A DNA stretch of 64,000 nucleotides from Lactobacillus sp. ESL0680 (GCF_029392855.1 NZ_CP113945.1:1426001-1490000), one strand, 5' to 3'; counted from the stretch's first letter, positions 43,999-54,036 are shown. Translations and numbers: made by a program. Notes: generated by a model not told the origin, from the sequence alone.

Positions 43999-44002
43999 TG
44001 AC

Positions 44003-45157
44003 ATGACTGAATTTATCGAACAGAAGTTAGTCAGAATTAGACGCCAGCTCCACCAAATTCCCGAACTGGCATTAAAAGAAACAGCAACGCAGAAATTATT
44101 GCTGCAATTAATTAGCGAATTGCCGCAGCAATTTTTAACAATTAAGACTTTCCCCGAATTACCAACGGCAATTATGGTGCACGTCAAAGGGAAACATGCT
44201 AACAAGACGATCGGTTACCGGGCAGACATTGACGGCTTGCCCGTTACTGAACAAAATAACCTGCCGTATCAATCACAACATCACGGTGTTATGCATGCCT
44301 GCGGTCACGATTTACACATGACGATTGCCCTTGGCGCTTTAAGCTACTTTGCTAATCACCAGCCGCAAGATAATTTGGTCTTCTTCTTCCAGCCAGCCGA
44401 AGAAAGTGAGAGTGGCGCCAAAATCGCTTATGACCAGCAGCTTTTCAGCGGTAAATTTGCCGTAGACGAAATTTACGCATTGCACGACACCCCGCAATTA
44501 CCAGTGGGAACCATTGGAACTAGACAAGGCACCCTGTTTGCCGGAACAACCGAGGTCAACGTTGACTTTATCGGGCAAGATGGTCACGCCGCCTACCCGC
44601 AAAATGCTAATGACATGATTGTTGCTGCTGCGCAATTTATCACTCAAGTACAAACCATTATTTCGCGAAGTATTGACCCACTAAAGGCTGGTGTCATTAC
44701 TTTAGGCAAAATGACCGCTGGCAGTGTCCGTAATGCCATTGCTGGCAATGCCCATATCGAAGGCACAATTCGCGGTTTAACTCAAGACATGATTGTTCTA
44801 ATTAAACAGCGCTTGCGTGAAGTCGCTGCCGGCATAGCCACAAGCTACGGCGCGGATATCAAGATTAACTTTAACCAAGGCGGTTATTTTCCAGTTGAAA
44901 ATGACCCAAGCTTAACCGCAGATTTGATTAATTATCTTAAACAAGCACCCCAAATCAACTTTGTCGAAACTGAACCGGCAATGACCGGTGAGGATTTTGG
45001 TTATTTAACTAATCATATCCCGGGGGCAATGTTCTGGTTAGGTGTCGGTGAACATGGCTCCCTGCACTCAGCAAATTTTAACCCTAATGAGCGAGCAATC
45101 CCAATTGGCGTGCAAACCGTAACTGGCTTTTTAAAAAGACGAATGCAGCACAATTAA
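44003..45157 (+). CDS. dapL: N-acetyldiaminopimelate deacetylase (M20 peptidase family)
   Basis: Removes the acetyl group from N-acetyl-LL-DAP. M20 metal ligands are seen: GYRADIDGLPV, MHACGHDLHM, FQPAEESESGAKI, YALHD and LHSANFNPNE. The position between dapH and dapA fixes the role among M20 enzymes. Start four bases after the dapH stop. The symbol dapL is also used for an unrelated aminotransferase; here it means the deacetylase. Confidence 0.88.
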   Translation: MTEFIEQKLVRIRRQLHQIPELALKETATQKLLLQLISELPQQFLTIKTFPELPTAIMVHVKGKHANKTIGYRADIDGLPVTEQNNLPYQSQHHGVMHACGHDLHMTIALGALSYFANHQPQDNLVFFFQPAEESESGAKIAYDQQLFSGKFAVDEIYALHDTPQLPVGTIGTRQGTLFAGTTEVNVDFIGQDGHAAYPQNANDMIVAAAQFITQVQTIISRSIDPLKAGVITLGKMTAGSVRNAIAGNAHIEGTIRGLTQDMIVLIKQRLREVAAGIATSYGADIKINFNQGGYFPVENDPSLTADLINYLKQAPQINFVETEPAMTGEDFGYLTNHIPGAMFWLGVGEHGSLHSANFNPNERAIPIGVQTVTGFLKRRMQHN

Positions 45158-45172
45158 TAGAAAGGATTAACA

Positions 45173-46090
45173 ATGTTATTACAAGATGCAGAAATTTTAA
45201 CAGCTATCGTCACCCCGTTTAACGATGATGACACGATTAATTATTCAGGGCTCGAGGAACTGGTCAATTACTTATTAGACCACGGCAGCCAAGGCTTCGT
45301 TGTTGGCGGCACCACTGGTGAAGTCGCCACCTTATCTAATGAAGAAAAGTTGGAACTTTACCAAAAATTTGTTGAAATTACAGGCAATCGTGTGCCCGTA
45401 ATCGTTGGTACTGGCTCTAATAACACGCAAGCTACGATTGAATTGAGCAGACAGGTCAGTCAGATAGAAGGACTGGCGGCACAATTAGTGGTCGTTCCCT
45501 ACTACAACAAGCCTAATCAGCGAGGAATGATTGCCCACTTTACCGCAGTTGCAGCCCATTCACCGCTGCCAATCATTATCTACAACATCCCCGGACGTAC
45601 TGGTGTCACAATGAGCAACGCTACTATTTTGGAATTAGCTAAAAATCCCCAAATCATTGGTGTTAAGCAATGCACTACTGTTGAAGACTTGGAATACTTG
45701 GTTGAACATGCACCCGATGACTTTTTGGTTTTCAGCGGTGAAGATGCACAAAGCTTGGCGGCTAAAACCGTCGGTGCTCAAGGAATAATTTCCGTTGCTT
45801 CTCACCTTTATGGCGACCAAATGAAACAAATGTACCAAGCGCTAGCTGCCGGTAACATTGCCGAAGCTGGAGCTTGGCAGCGTAAGTTAACACCGAAAAT
45901 GGCAGCCTTGTTCATGTTTCCGTCACCATCCGGCGTTAAAGCTACACTAAATGCTCAAGGCTTCCATACTGGCGGCTGCCGTTTGCCAATCGCTAACTTA
46001 AATGACGATGAACAAAAGCAACTCGCCCGTGCACTCGGACTGCCAAACGATAATTTAAGTCAACCGATCAGATTACAGTTAGGAGATTAA
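45173..46090 (+). CDS. dapA: 4-hydroxy-tetrahydrodipicolinate synthase
   Basis: Condenses pyruvate with aspartate semialdehyde. [11 protein letters not shown] (pyruvate-binding Thr-Thr), [18 protein letters not shown] (catalytic Tyr) and IIGVKQCT (Schiff-base Lys) are present in a 305-residue TIM barrel. AAAGGA site; two bases before dapB. Confidence 0.94.
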   Translation: MLLQDAEILTAIVTPFNDDDTINYSGLEELVNYLLDHGSQGFVVGGTTGEVATLSNEEKLELYQKFVEITGNRVPVIVGTGSNNTQATIELSRQVSQIEGLAAQLVVVPYYNKPNQRGMIAHFTAVAAHSPLPIIIYNIPGRTGVTMSNATILELAKNPQIIGVKQCTTVEDLEYLVEHAPDDFLVFSGEDAQSLAAKTVGAQGIISVASHLYGDQMKQMYQALAAGNIAEAGAWQRKLTPKMAALFMFPSPSGVKATLNAQGFHTGGCRLPIANLNDDEQKQLARALGLPNDNLSQPIRLQLGD

Positions 46091-46092
46091 GC

Positions 46093-46860
46093 ATGATTAA
46101 AGTTTTAATTGCTGGCTTCAATGGGGCAATGGGACAGCGAGCTGTCAAGCTAGTACAAAAATTGCCAAACTATCAACTAGCAGCAGTCCTATCGCCTCAC
46201 CTAAATAGCCTTGATCCAAGTGACTATCATTTAGACCAAAGTACCGCAGTTTTTACCAAGCTGGCAGATATTACTGGGCAATACGACATCTGGCTTGACT
46301 TCACTACTCCCAGTGCCGTTTACACCAATACCAAATTCGCAATTGATCACCAGATCAGACCCGTTATTGGCACCTCAGGATTAACTGATAGCCAAACTAC
46401 CAAGCTGCAGACCTTGGCTAAGCAACTCAAAGTTGGCGGTATTATTGCCCCCAACTTCGGCTTGTCAGCAGTCTTATTAATGAAATTTGCTAAAATGGCA
46501 GCGGCATATTTCCCTAATGCAGAAATTATTGAAATGCACCATGCCGACAAAAAAGACGCACCATCGGGAACGGCAATCAAAACTGCCCAAGAAATTGCCC
46601 AAAATCGGGATCCTCAAACAACTGCCGCCTTTAACGACAACCCCGCACGCGGCGGCGATTATTACGGCGTACCAATTCACGCGGTCCGCTTACCCGGTTA
46701 TGTTGCCCACGAACAGGTTTTGTTTGGTGGTGCGGGGGAAGCTTTAACTATCAGACAGGACTCATTTGACCGCAATTCATTTATGTCCGGCGTCGAACTC
46801 GCCCTAAAGCAAGTTCTGCAGCTCGATGAACTGATTGTTGGTCTTGAAAACTTAATTTAA
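46093..46860 (+). CDS. dapB: 4-hydroxy-tetrahydrodipicolinate reductase
   Basis: NAD(P)H-dependent reductase. N-terminal IAGFNGAMGQRAVKLV Rossmann loop, DFTTPSAV, GTSGLT, and the catalytic block EMHHADKKDAPSGTAI with paired His and Lys. Length 255 is usual. Confidence 0.94.
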   Translation: MIKVLIAGFNGAMGQRAVKLVQKLPNYQLAAVLSPHLNSLDPSDYHLDQSTAVFTKLADITGQYDIWLDFTTPSAVYTNTKFAIDHQIRPVIGTSGLTDSQTTKLQTLAKQLKVGGIIAPNFGLSAVLLMKFAKMAAAYFPNAEIIEMHHADKKDAPSGTAIKTAQEIAQNRDPQTTAAFNDNPARGGDYYGVPIHAVRLPGYVAHEQVLFGGAGEALTIRQDSFDRNSFMSGVELALKQVLQLDELIVGLENLI

Positions 46861-46878
46861 TCTGAAGGAGTATATTTT

Positions 46879-48057
46879 ATGCCAGAACTAGCTGCTAACT
46901 TAGAAGCAATTGCCAATCAGCGTTTACTAACCACAACGCCATCAGCCATTCGCAAATTTGACCAAGAGATTTCTGGGATTCCCGGAATTATTAAATTAAC
47001 TGTGGGCGAACCTGACCTAGATACACCAGAACATGTCAAACAAGCCGCGATTGCCAGCATCAACAATAACGAGTCACATTACGGCCGCCAAATGGGTGAT
47101 CTTAGATTATGTCGCGCAGTTAGTGAATATCTAAAACGCAAACAGAATTTAACCTATGACCCTGAAACAGAAGTAACTGTTACCGTTGGAGCTACTGAAG
47201 CCATTGCGACCACGATTGTTTCGCTCTTTAACGCCGGCAATGAAGTCATCGTTCCCACGCCTACTTTCGCGCTTTACTTTTCACTGCTGCACCTATTTGG
47301 CGTTAAGGCAGTTACTATCAATACGGCTGAAGATGATTTTTTATTGCAGCCAGAGAAATTAGCGCAAACTTTGGCAGCACATCCTAATGCCAAGGGCATC
47401 ATCCTGAATTATCCCAATAATCCAACCGGCCGTGAATATCCCGAGAGTTTAATCAAAAAATTGGCCGCTATCTTAGAAAAACACCAGCTATACGTGATTT
47501 CCGATGAAATTTATAGTGAGTTAATATACGACACCAAGCATTATTCCATCGCACGCTGTCTTCCTAAGCAAACAATCCTAATTAGCGGCTTGTCTAAATC
47601 CCACGCCATGACCGGTTACCGTGTCGGCTACATCGCTGCCCCGCAAAAAGTAACTAAACTGCTGACTACCACGCACGGACTGTTAGTAACCGCCGTCCCC
47701 AATATGACGCAAGTTGCTGCCGCCGAAGCATTATCAGTAAACGGCGATCGTGATCCGCAAAACGCCAGCAAAATTTACGCTGAACGCAAAGACCTGATTA
47801 GCACTGGTCTAAGTCAACTAGGTCTTGAGATTATTCCGCCAGAAGGTGCGTTTTACTTATTCGTCAAAATTCCCGCTGAATATGGCACTGACGATATAAA
47901 GTTTGCGTACGACCTAGCACAAAAAGCCCGCGTCGGTTGTATTCCCGGCAGTGCCTTCGGCGATGGCGGAATTGGCTATGTTCGCTTTTCTTACGCAGCT
48001 AGCCCTGAAAAAATTCGTGAAGCACTCACAAGAATAACCGAGTTTTTAAATAATTAA
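46879..48057 (+). CDS. patA: PLP aminotransferase, N-acetyl-LL-DAP aminotransferase type
   Basis: Class I/II fold: LTVGEPDLDTPEHV, NYPNNPTGREY, VISDEIYSELIYD and the PLP lysine in SGLSKSHAMTGYRVGYI, then VRFSYAAS. In the acetylated DAP route PatA makes N-acetyl-LL-DAP, and its place between dapB and asd supports that. AAGGAG site. Confidence 0.88.
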   Translation: MPELAANLEAIANQRLLTTTPSAIRKFDQEISGIPGIIKLTVGEPDLDTPEHVKQAAIASINNNESHYGRQMGDLRLCRAVSEYLKRKQNLTYDPETEVTVTVGATEAIATTIVSLFNAGNEVIVPTPTFALYFSLLHLFGVKAVTINTAEDDFLLQPEKLAQTLAAHPNAKGIILNYPNNPTGREYPESLIKKLAAILEKHQLYVISDEIYSELIYDTKHYSIARCLPKQTILISGLSKSHAMTGYRVGYIAAPQKVTKLLTTTHGLLVTAVPNMTQVAAAEALSVNGDRDPQNASKIYAERKDLISTGLSQLGLEIIPPEGAFYLFVKIPAEYGTDDIKFAYDLAQKARVGCIPGSAFGDGGIGYVRFSYAASPEKIREALTRITEFLNN

Positions 48058-48069
48058 GGAAGTAATAAT

Positions 48070-49119
48070 ATGAATGGTTATAACGTTGCAATCTTAGGAG
48101 CTACCGGCGCTGTCGGCAGCCGCTTAATTAGTCAATTGGCAGAGTCGAATATTCCCGTTAAAAACTTAAAGCTGCTCGCTTCTGCCAGATCAGCCGGTAA
48201 AGTCCTAAAATTCAAAAATGAATCCTTAACAGTCGAAAAAACCACGCCAGATTCATTTAAAAATGTCGATTTAGTTTTGGCATCTGCTGGTGGCAATGTC
48301 TCCCAAAAGTTTCTTCCCATTGCCGTTCAAAGTGGTGCCGTCTGTGTCGACAACACCAGCGCCTTTCGTATGGACCCTGATGTCCCGCTCGTAATTCCAG
48401 AAGTTAATCGCGAAGCGCTAAAAAAACACCACGGGATTATTGCCAACCCCAACTGCTCAACTATCCAAATGGTAATCGCCTTAGCACCAATTTATCATGC
48501 TTTTGGGCTGAAACAAGTTATCGTCTCAACCTACCAAGCGGTTTCCGGTGCCGGTCAAGCTGCCTGGAACGAAATGCTGCGCCAAGCGCAGCAGCGCCTA
48601 AATAATGAAGCAATGACCGCCAAAATTACGCCAGTTAAAGGCGAACCGCACCACTATCCATTGGCCTTCAACCTTCTGCCGCAAATTGACGTTTTTGAAG
48701 ATAACGGCTACACTCACGAGGAATGGAAGATGATCCACGAAACCAAAAAGATTTTACTGGACGACATGGATAGTCCCGACATCAAGGTCACCGCAACCTG
48801 TGTCAGAGTCCCAGTGGAACTTGGCCACGGCGAATCAGTTTACATTGAAGTTGCTGATAAAAAAGCAACAGTTGCAGATTTAAGACAGCAATTAATGAAA
48901 ATGCCGGGAATTATTGTTCAAGACAAGCCAGCAGAGCAGCTCTACCCGCAGCCGCTAACTGCAGCTGGCAAGCGCGAAACTTTTGTCGGTCGTTTGCGTG
49001 CCGATGAAGAAAATCCCGGTGCCTTCAATTTGTGGATTGTTTCCGACAACTTGCTTAAGGGCGCAGCTTGGAACACCGTTGAAATCGCCGAATGCTTGGT
49101 CGAAGATGGTTTAATTTAA
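48070..49119 (+). CDS. asd: Aspartate-semialdehyde dehydrogenase
   Basis: Second step of the aspartate pathway. GATGAVGSRLI (NADP loop), SAGGNVSQKFLP, catalytic Cys in NPNCSTIQM, QAVSGAGQAA and RVPVELGHGESV (catalytic His). It ends the operon and is followed by a strong terminator. Confidence 0.94.
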   Translation: MNGYNVAILGATGAVGSRLISQLAESNIPVKNLKLLASARSAGKVLKFKNESLTVEKTTPDSFKNVDLVLASAGGNVSQKFLPIAVQSGAVCVDNTSAFRMDPDVPLVIPEVNREALKKHHGIIANPNCSTIQMVIALAPIYHAFGLKQVIVSTYQAVSGAGQAAWNEMLRQAQQRLNNEAMTAKITPVKGEPHHYPLAFNLLPQIDVFEDNGYTHEEWKMIHETKKILLDDMDSPDIKVTATCVRVPVELGHGESVYIEVADKKATVADLRQQLMKMPGIIVQDKPAEQLYPQPLTAAGKRETFVGRLRADEENPGAFNLWIVSDNLLKGAAWNTVEIAECLVEDGLI

Positions 49120-49121
49120 CT

Positions 49122-49162
49122 AAAAAAGCAATACCTGATTTTGAATCAGATATTGCTTTTTT
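49122..49162. terminator. Terminator after the lysine operon
   Basis: AAAAAAGCAATA.CTGATT pairs with AATCAG.TATTGCTTTTTT, loop of three; works on both strands. Confidence 0.9.
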
Positions 49163-49165
49163 CTA

Positions 49166-49537
49166 TTACATTCCTGCCTGTTTACGTTCCTGCTCATACT
49201 TTTGCAGTGCCTGCAGAACCTGCGGCCAATAACGTTTAGGCAAAATCAGTTGTAATTTGTCTTGATAAACCGGAAAATCGCTAGCCTTCATTCCCGTAAT
49301 CCGCGCTAAATCTTGATCGGACAAGTGATATTCTCTGGTAATCCGCTTAATCTCAACAGATGCATGCCCGCGAAACCACGACCAGACAAAAAAGGCTAAA
49401 GCAAAACCGCCCGCAGTTAACCCCGCATTGGGTATTGTCCAGCCAAAGCTGCGCAAGCAGACAAAAAAGGCAGCAATAAAGGCAATCAATGCCGAAATTA
49501 AGCCATAAATAACTGGAAAAAGTGATTTTTTATGCAT
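49166..49537 (-). CDS. Small membrane protein of unknown function
   Basis: Two N-terminal helices (VIYGLISALIAFIAAFFVCL; AGLTAGGFALAFFVWSWF) are followed by a soluble ~65-residue helical tail (REYHLSDQDLARITGMKASDFPVYQDKLQLILPKRYWPQVLQALQKY) that looks like a small HTH-like or helix bundle. I do not recognise the family. It sits 17 bases after the LCP gene, same direction, so is likely an LCP-linked accessory. Confidence 0.65.
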   Translation of the reverse strand: MHKKSLFPVIYGLISALIAFIAAFFVCLRSFGWTIPNAGLTAGGFALAFFVWSWFRGHASVEIKRITREYHLSDQDLARITGMKASDFPVYQDKLQLILPKRYWPQVLQALQKYEQERKQAGM

Positions 49538-49554
49538 TTTGCCCTCCTAAAAAG

Positions 49555-50748
49555 CTAATTACCAAAAATATTATTATTGCTGCTATTTGAATTTGAATCG
49601 TCAGCCGGATTGTCATTATTAGTATCGTTAGAAACAACCGAGGAATAAATCTGATAATTAGTGAAAGCATTTGGATCCTTCCACTTAATGCTATTTCGTT
49701 CTTCGTTTAACTTATTAAGCCGCGTCTCATCATTATCTAAAGTCTCCGTTTCAAGACCCAAATTAGTCCGCAATTGATCCGAAGTTTTTTGCAGAATAGC
49801 AGTTGAGGCGACCTGAATTGAAGACCCATTAATCCAGGCATCATGCCCTTGAATATAACCGCTCTCCAGGTTGTCCATGCAGCCGCGATAGTTCATTGCT
49901 AAGGCAAGCATATCATTGAAAGTTAAATTGGTTTTGACATATTTAGTAAAGATCTTAACCAACTTACGATAATTAGTAAGCGTATTGACCGACATTGCCT
50001 TGTGGACAACTGCCGTAATTACCTGCCGCTGGCGCATCTGCCGGCCATAATCGCCGCGAGGATCATCGTGGCGCATCCGAACATAAGCAACTGCATGCCG
50101 ACCATTTAAATGTTGCTTTCCTTTATGAAAATCACACCAGTCATACGAGAACTTAAATGGCACGTTGACATCAACACCGCCAACGGCGTCTACCAAGTTT
50201 TTCAATGCCTTCATATTAACTTCGATGTAATAATTAATCGGCACATTAACGAGCGCCGAAACAGTCTTCATTGATGCACTACTGCCGCCGACACCATAAG
50301 CCGAATTAATTCGGAACATATTATATTTATCGCCTGGGTCACCCAAGATATTAACCAAAGTATCACGAGGAATCGAAGTCATCGTCGCTTTATTCTTATC
50401 AGGATTAGCCGTCGCTAAAATTAAGGTATCAGAATTCCCCTTGTCATGACGACCTTCAATTCCCTGGTCAACGCCAAGAATTAAAACCGAAATCGGCTGT
50501 TTATTAGCAATTCGTGCGGAAGTTGCAGTGTTACCATCTTGACCGTCAATTGCGCTATGTAAGCTAAAATACATGTGTGCTGCCCAAGCTAAACCGCAGC
50601 TAACACACAGAACCGCAACAATCCCCACAATGCGCAAAAACGCATTTCCTTTTAAAGCAGCGGCCGGAGCCGCGAAGGCATGATTGCGATGAAGATTTAA
50701 AGAAGAGCGGTGGTGATAGTCTTCTCTTCGTTTAGAGTTTGGATTCAT
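49555..50748 (-). CDS. LytR-CpsA-Psr (LCP) family protein
   Basis: Basic N-terminus, one transmembrane helix (FLRIVGIVAVLCVSCGLAWAAHMYF), then the LCP domain: SVLILGVDQG, NSDTLILATANP, SIPRDTLVNI, MFRINSAYGVGG, HDDPRGDYGRQMRQRQVI. A disordered Asp/Asn/Ser-rich tail ends it. It transfers anionic glycopolymers to peptidoglycan. Paralogous to the gene at 2.5-3.6 kb. The start is uncertain: ATG 50748 has its purine run too close, and a TTG at 50781 is an alternative. Confidence 0.85.
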   Translation of the reverse strand: MNPNSKRREDYHHRSSLNLHRNHAFAAPAAALKGNAFLRIVGIVAVLCVSCGLAWAAHMYFSLHSAIDGQDGNTATSARIANKQPISVLILGVDQGIEGRHDKGNSDTLILATANPDKNKATMTSIPRDTLVNILGDPGDKYNMFRINSAYGVGGSSASMKTVSALVNVPINYYIEVNMKALKNLVDAVGGVDVNVPFKFSYDWCDFHKGKQHLNGRHAVAYVRMRHDDPRGDYGRQMRQRQVITAVVHKAMSVNTLTNYRKLVKIFTKYVKTNLTFNDMLALAMNYRGCMDNLESGYIQGHDAWINGSSIQVASTAILQKTSDQLRTNLGLETETLDNDETRLNKLNEERNSIKWKDPNAFTNYQIYSSVVSNDTNNDNPADDSNSNSSNNNIFGN

Positions 50749-50906
50749 TCCTTTATCTATTCCCTTCCAATAACTGTCCAATGTATTTGTAACACTTTTA
50801 AACTTGAATTAAAATATTATCAAATATAATTAATAATATCTTATTTTTTGCTTTTTAGCATAATCATTATTAACATTAATTAGATACACAAAAGGAGAAT
50901 TTTTTA

Positions 50907-52715
50907 ATGACAATTCCAAAAAGAACCGCCGTTGACGAAGAATTAAAATGGGATTTAACCCGCGTTTTTAAATCTGATACTGACTGGGAACACGAATATA
51001 CAACAGCCAAAACAAAAATACAAACTTTAAGCAAATTGCAGGCGAATTTTACCAGCTCAGGACATGATTTATATGATGGCCTAACCGAAATCTTAGCAGT
51101 TGGTCGTAAATTGGAAAAACTCTATGCCTACGCGACATTGTCCAGCGATGTTGATACGAGCAACGCCCACTATTTAGGTTATGTTGCTCAAGTTCAAGCC
51201 TTAGCCAGTCAATTTGATGCCGCAACTTCTTTTATTAATCCCGCAATTTTGGGGATTTCTGAAGCAAAACTAAGCCAATTTAAAGAAGAAGAACCGCGGC
51301 TTAAAAATTACGACCACTGGCTCGACCAGATTACCCAAATGCGGCCGCACACCTTGTCAGCTAAAGAAGAAAAACTAGTAGCCGATGCTGGCGATGCCAT
51401 GAGCACTTCCGAAAACACCTTCAACGTCCTCACCAATTCTGACATGGAATACGGCTACGTCCAAAATGATGATGGTGACATGGTGCAGCTTTCCGATGGT
51501 TTGTATTCTTTATTAATTCAATCGCAAAATCGCGACGTGCGCCAAGATGCCTTTGATTCAATGTACGCTACTTACGGTCAATTCGAAAATTCGCTGGCCT
51601 CAACACTTTCTGGTGTTGTCAAGGAACATAATTACAACGCTAAAGTACATAATTATGATTCCGCACGCAGTGCCGCTTTACATGAAAATGGCGTTCCAAC
51701 CGTAGTCTATGACACTTTAATTAAAGAAGTTGACTCCCACCTTGACCTACTTCACCGCTATGTTGCTTTACGCCAAAAGATCCTTGGTTTAGACGATTTA
51801 CAAATGTGGGACATGTACGTGCCATTAACTGGTAAGCCGCTAATGTCCTACACCTTTGATGAAGCCAAGCAAGAAGCCAAACAGGCTTTGGCTCCACTAG
51901 GTGCTGACTACCTAAAACACGTTGACTACATCTTTAATAACCGCGTCATTGATGTCGTTGAATCGCAAAATAAAGCCACAGGAGCATATTCTGGCGGTTC
52001 TTACGATACCGATCCCTATGAATTGCTCAATTGGGAAGACAATATCGATTCACTGTACACACTGGTTCATGAAACTGGTCACTCCGTCCACAGCATGTAC
52101 ACACGTGAAACTCAGCCTTACGTGTACGGCGATTACCCTATCTTTGTCGCTGAAATCGCGTCAACAACTAACGAAAATATTCTAACAGAATACTTCTTGG
52201 ATCATGTCACTGACCCCAAAACCCGCGCCTTTGTCCTAAACTACTACCTTGATTCCTTCAAAGGTACACTCTTTAGACAAACCCAATTTGCAGAATTTGA
52301 ACAGTTTATCCACGAGCAAGATGCGAACGGCGAGCCGCTGACTGCTGATCGGCTTAACAATTTCTATGGTGATCTAAACCAGCGTTACTATGGCAACAGT
52401 GTTGAACCTGGCGGTGACATTGCTAAAGAATGGGCCCGGATCCCCCACTTTTACTATAACTTTTATGTTTACCAATACGCCACTGGTTTTGCGGCGGCAA
52501 CTGCCTTAGCTAATAATATTGTCCACGGCACTGACAGCCAGCGCGAAGCTTATCTTGGTTATCTGAAGTCCGGCTCCAGTGACTATCCTGTAGAAATCAT
52601 GAAGCGCGCCGGCGTTGACATGACGAAGCCTGATTACTTAGAAGACGCCTTTGCCATTTTTAGCAAGCGATTAGATGAGTTCGAACAAATTGTCGAAAGC
52701 AATTTTACAAAGTAA
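50907..52715 (+). CDS. pepF: Oligoendopeptidase F (M3B family)
   Basis: Cytoplasmic zinc peptidase for 7-17 residue peptides. The zinc motif LVHETGHSVHSMY, the downstream Glu in FVAEIASTTNENIL, and the closing IPHFYYNFYVYQYATGFAAA are all M3 features. 602 residues is the family length. AAAGGAGA site. Monocistronic, no clear terminator before the next promoter. Confidence 0.93.
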   Translation: MTIPKRTAVDEELKWDLTRVFKSDTDWEHEYTTAKTKIQTLSKLQANFTSSGHDLYDGLTEILAVGRKLEKLYAYATLSSDVDTSNAHYLGYVAQVQALASQFDAATSFINPAILGISEAKLSQFKEEEPRLKNYDHWLDQITQMRPHTLSAKEEKLVADAGDAMSTSENTFNVLTNSDMEYGYVQNDDGDMVQLSDGLYSLLIQSQNRDVRQDAFDSMYATYGQFENSLASTLSGVVKEHNYNAKVHNYDSARSAALHENGVPTVVYDTLIKEVDSHLDLLHRYVALRQKILGLDDLQMWDMYVPLTGKPLMSYTFDEAKQEAKQALAPLGADYLKHVDYIFNNRVIDVVESQNKATGAYSGGSYDTDPYELLNWEDNIDSLYTLVHETGHSVHSMYTRETQPYVYGDYPIFVAEIASTTNENILTEYFLDHVTDPKTRAFVLNYYLDSFKGTLFRQTQFAEFEQFIHEQDANGEPLTADRLNNFYGDLNQRYYGNSVEPGGDIAKEWARIPHFYYNFYVYQYATGFAAATALANNIVHGTDSQREAYLGYLKSGSSDYPVEIMKRAGVDMTKPDYLEDAFAIFSKRLDEFEQIVESNFTK

Positions 52716-52728
52716 TTTATTAATTTAT

Positions 52729-52757
52729 TTGACTTTATTTTTTAAGTATTTTATAAT
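52729..52757 (+). promoter_or_regulatory. Promoter of leader peptide/ABC importer operon
   Basis: TTGACT (52729-52734) and TATAAT (52752-52757) with ideal 17-bp spacing; start near 52764. Confidence 0.8.
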
Positions 52758-52763
52758 TTAGCC

Positions 52764-53020
52764 ATTAAGAGTTGGAGGTAATTCTGATGAATACAATAGA
52801 ATGTCGCAGATTACAATTGAATACTCGTTTTTACTTTAGCTATTTTAGATAATGTTTGAGTTCATCTAGGTGAATTCAAACGGAACCCAAGTTTGAGTTT
52901 ATCTATGATGGCTAAAGCAGTTTGGTTGCAATTAGTCACATACTTCTAAGTGGCTAATCACAACAATTTATTTAAAGATGATTTTGAGGTATCCACTTAG
53001 AAATAAGTGGATATTTTTTT
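52764..53020 (+). promoter_or_regulatory. Attenuator with swapping repeats
   Basis: Hairpin A (52854-52865 with 52870-52881) begins two bases after the leader stop. The 15-nt sequence GTTTGAGTT(C/T)ATCTA occurs twice (52854, 52891), so the 3' arm of A can pair with either copy. TGGCTAA also occurs twice (52909, 52951) and TTAGTC (52932-52937) can pair with either. CTAAGTGG (52946-52953) can pair with CCACTTAG (52993-53000) and break the terminator TATCCACTT/AAGTGGATA plus seven Ts (52990-53020). This is the layout of ribosome-mediated attenuation. Confidence 0.75.
52787..52852 (+). CDS. 21-residue leader peptide rich in Phe and Tyr
   Basis: ATG with a strong TTGGAGG site nine bases upstream; the peptide ends in FYFSYFR, five aromatic residues out of seven codons just before the stop. 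Stalling there for want of charged tRNA-Phe or tRNA-Tyr would cover the first arm of hairpin A. This suggests that the downstream importer responds to Phe/Tyr supply. Confidence 0.75.
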   Translation: MNTIECRRLQLNTRFYFSYFR

Positions 53021-53035
53021 ATGGAGGAAATCACA

Positions 53036-54007
53036 ATGAATCATCGTCTCAAGAAATTAATTACTGGTGTTAGTCTAGCAGGTCTACTACTGCTCGGCGG
53101 CTGCAGTCAAAACAAAACTAGTAAAACAGCCGTTAAGCATGTCGGGGTCCTGCAGGTTGTCCAGCATCCATCCCTTGATGATGCTTATAAAGGCTTCAAA
53201 GAAGGGTTAAAAGATGGTGGTTACGTCGAAGGCAAAAACCTGAAAATTGATTACCAAAATGCCCAAAACAGTCAGGATAACCTGAAAAGTATGAGTGATA
53301 AATTAATTAATGAAAAATCTGATTTACTATTGGGTATTGCCACTCCAGCTGCACAGAGTTTAGCTAACGCCACAAACAAAATCCCAACTGTTGTTACTGC
53401 CGTTACCGACCTTAAGGCCGCAAAACTCGTTAATTCCGAAACTAAACCAGGAAGAAACGTTACAGGAACAACCGATATGGTCTCAATTGACAAGCAAATC
53501 AAATTACTGCTGTCCATTGTCCCGAAGGCTAAGACGATCGGAATTATGTACAACGCTGGTGAAGCCAATTCTAAAATTCAAGCTGACCTAGCAATTGCCG
53601 CACTTAAGAAGGCCGGCGTTAAGGTTATTGTCAAAACAGCCAATTCAACCAACGATGTGCAACAAGTTACAGAAACATTGGCAGATAAAGTTCAAGGAAT
53701 ATACGTCCCAACAGACAATACTTTCGCTTCAGCTTCTTCACTAATTGGTAAAGTCGTTAAGGAAAAGAAAATTCCATTAGTTGCCGGTTCAACTGACCAA
53801 ATCAAAGATGGCGGCTTAGCCTCAATCGGAATCGACTATGAAGCCCTTGGCAGACAAACCGGTAAAATGGCCGCTAAAATTCTATCAGGCAAAGCTAAAC
53901 CAGAAAACATGCCTGTTGAAAAAGCGAACAACCTAAAATTAGTCGTTAATAAGAAGATGGCTAAGGCATTGGGGATCAATCCTAACTCAATTAAAGCACC
54001 TAAATAA
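53036..54007 (+). CDS. ABC importer substrate-binding lipoprotein, TrpX-like
   Basis: Signal peptide with lipobox LLLLGGCSQ, so the mature protein is lipid-anchored. The periplasmic-binding fold of the TrpX/ABC_sub_bind family is seen in VGVLQVVQHPSLDDAYKGFKEGLKDGGY, LLLGIATPAAQSLANAT and GTTDMVSIDKQIKLLLSIVPKAKTIGIMYNAGE. ATG 53036 has GGAGG; an in-frame ATG at 53021 overlaps that site. The transporter family is linked to tryptophan, but the aromatic leader suggests Phe/Tyr or related compounds. Confidence 0.88.
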   Translation: MNHRLKKLITGVSLAGLLLLGGCSQNKTSKTAVKHVGVLQVVQHPSLDDAYKGFKEGLKDGGYVEGKNLKIDYQNAQNSQDNLKSMSDKLINEKSDLLLGIATPAAQSLANATNKIPTVVTAVTDLKAAKLVNSETKPGRNVTGTTDMVSIDKQIKLLLSIVPKAKTIGIMYNAGEANSKIQADLAIAALKKAGVKVIVKTANSTNDVQQVTETLADKVQGIYVPTDNTFASASSLIGKVVKEKKIPLVAGSTDQIKDGGLASIGIDYEALGRQTGKMAAKILSGKAKPENMPVEKANNLKLVVNKKMAKALGINPNSIKAPK

Positions 54008-54036
54008 TTAAACTAGATAAGGAATAATAATTTATA

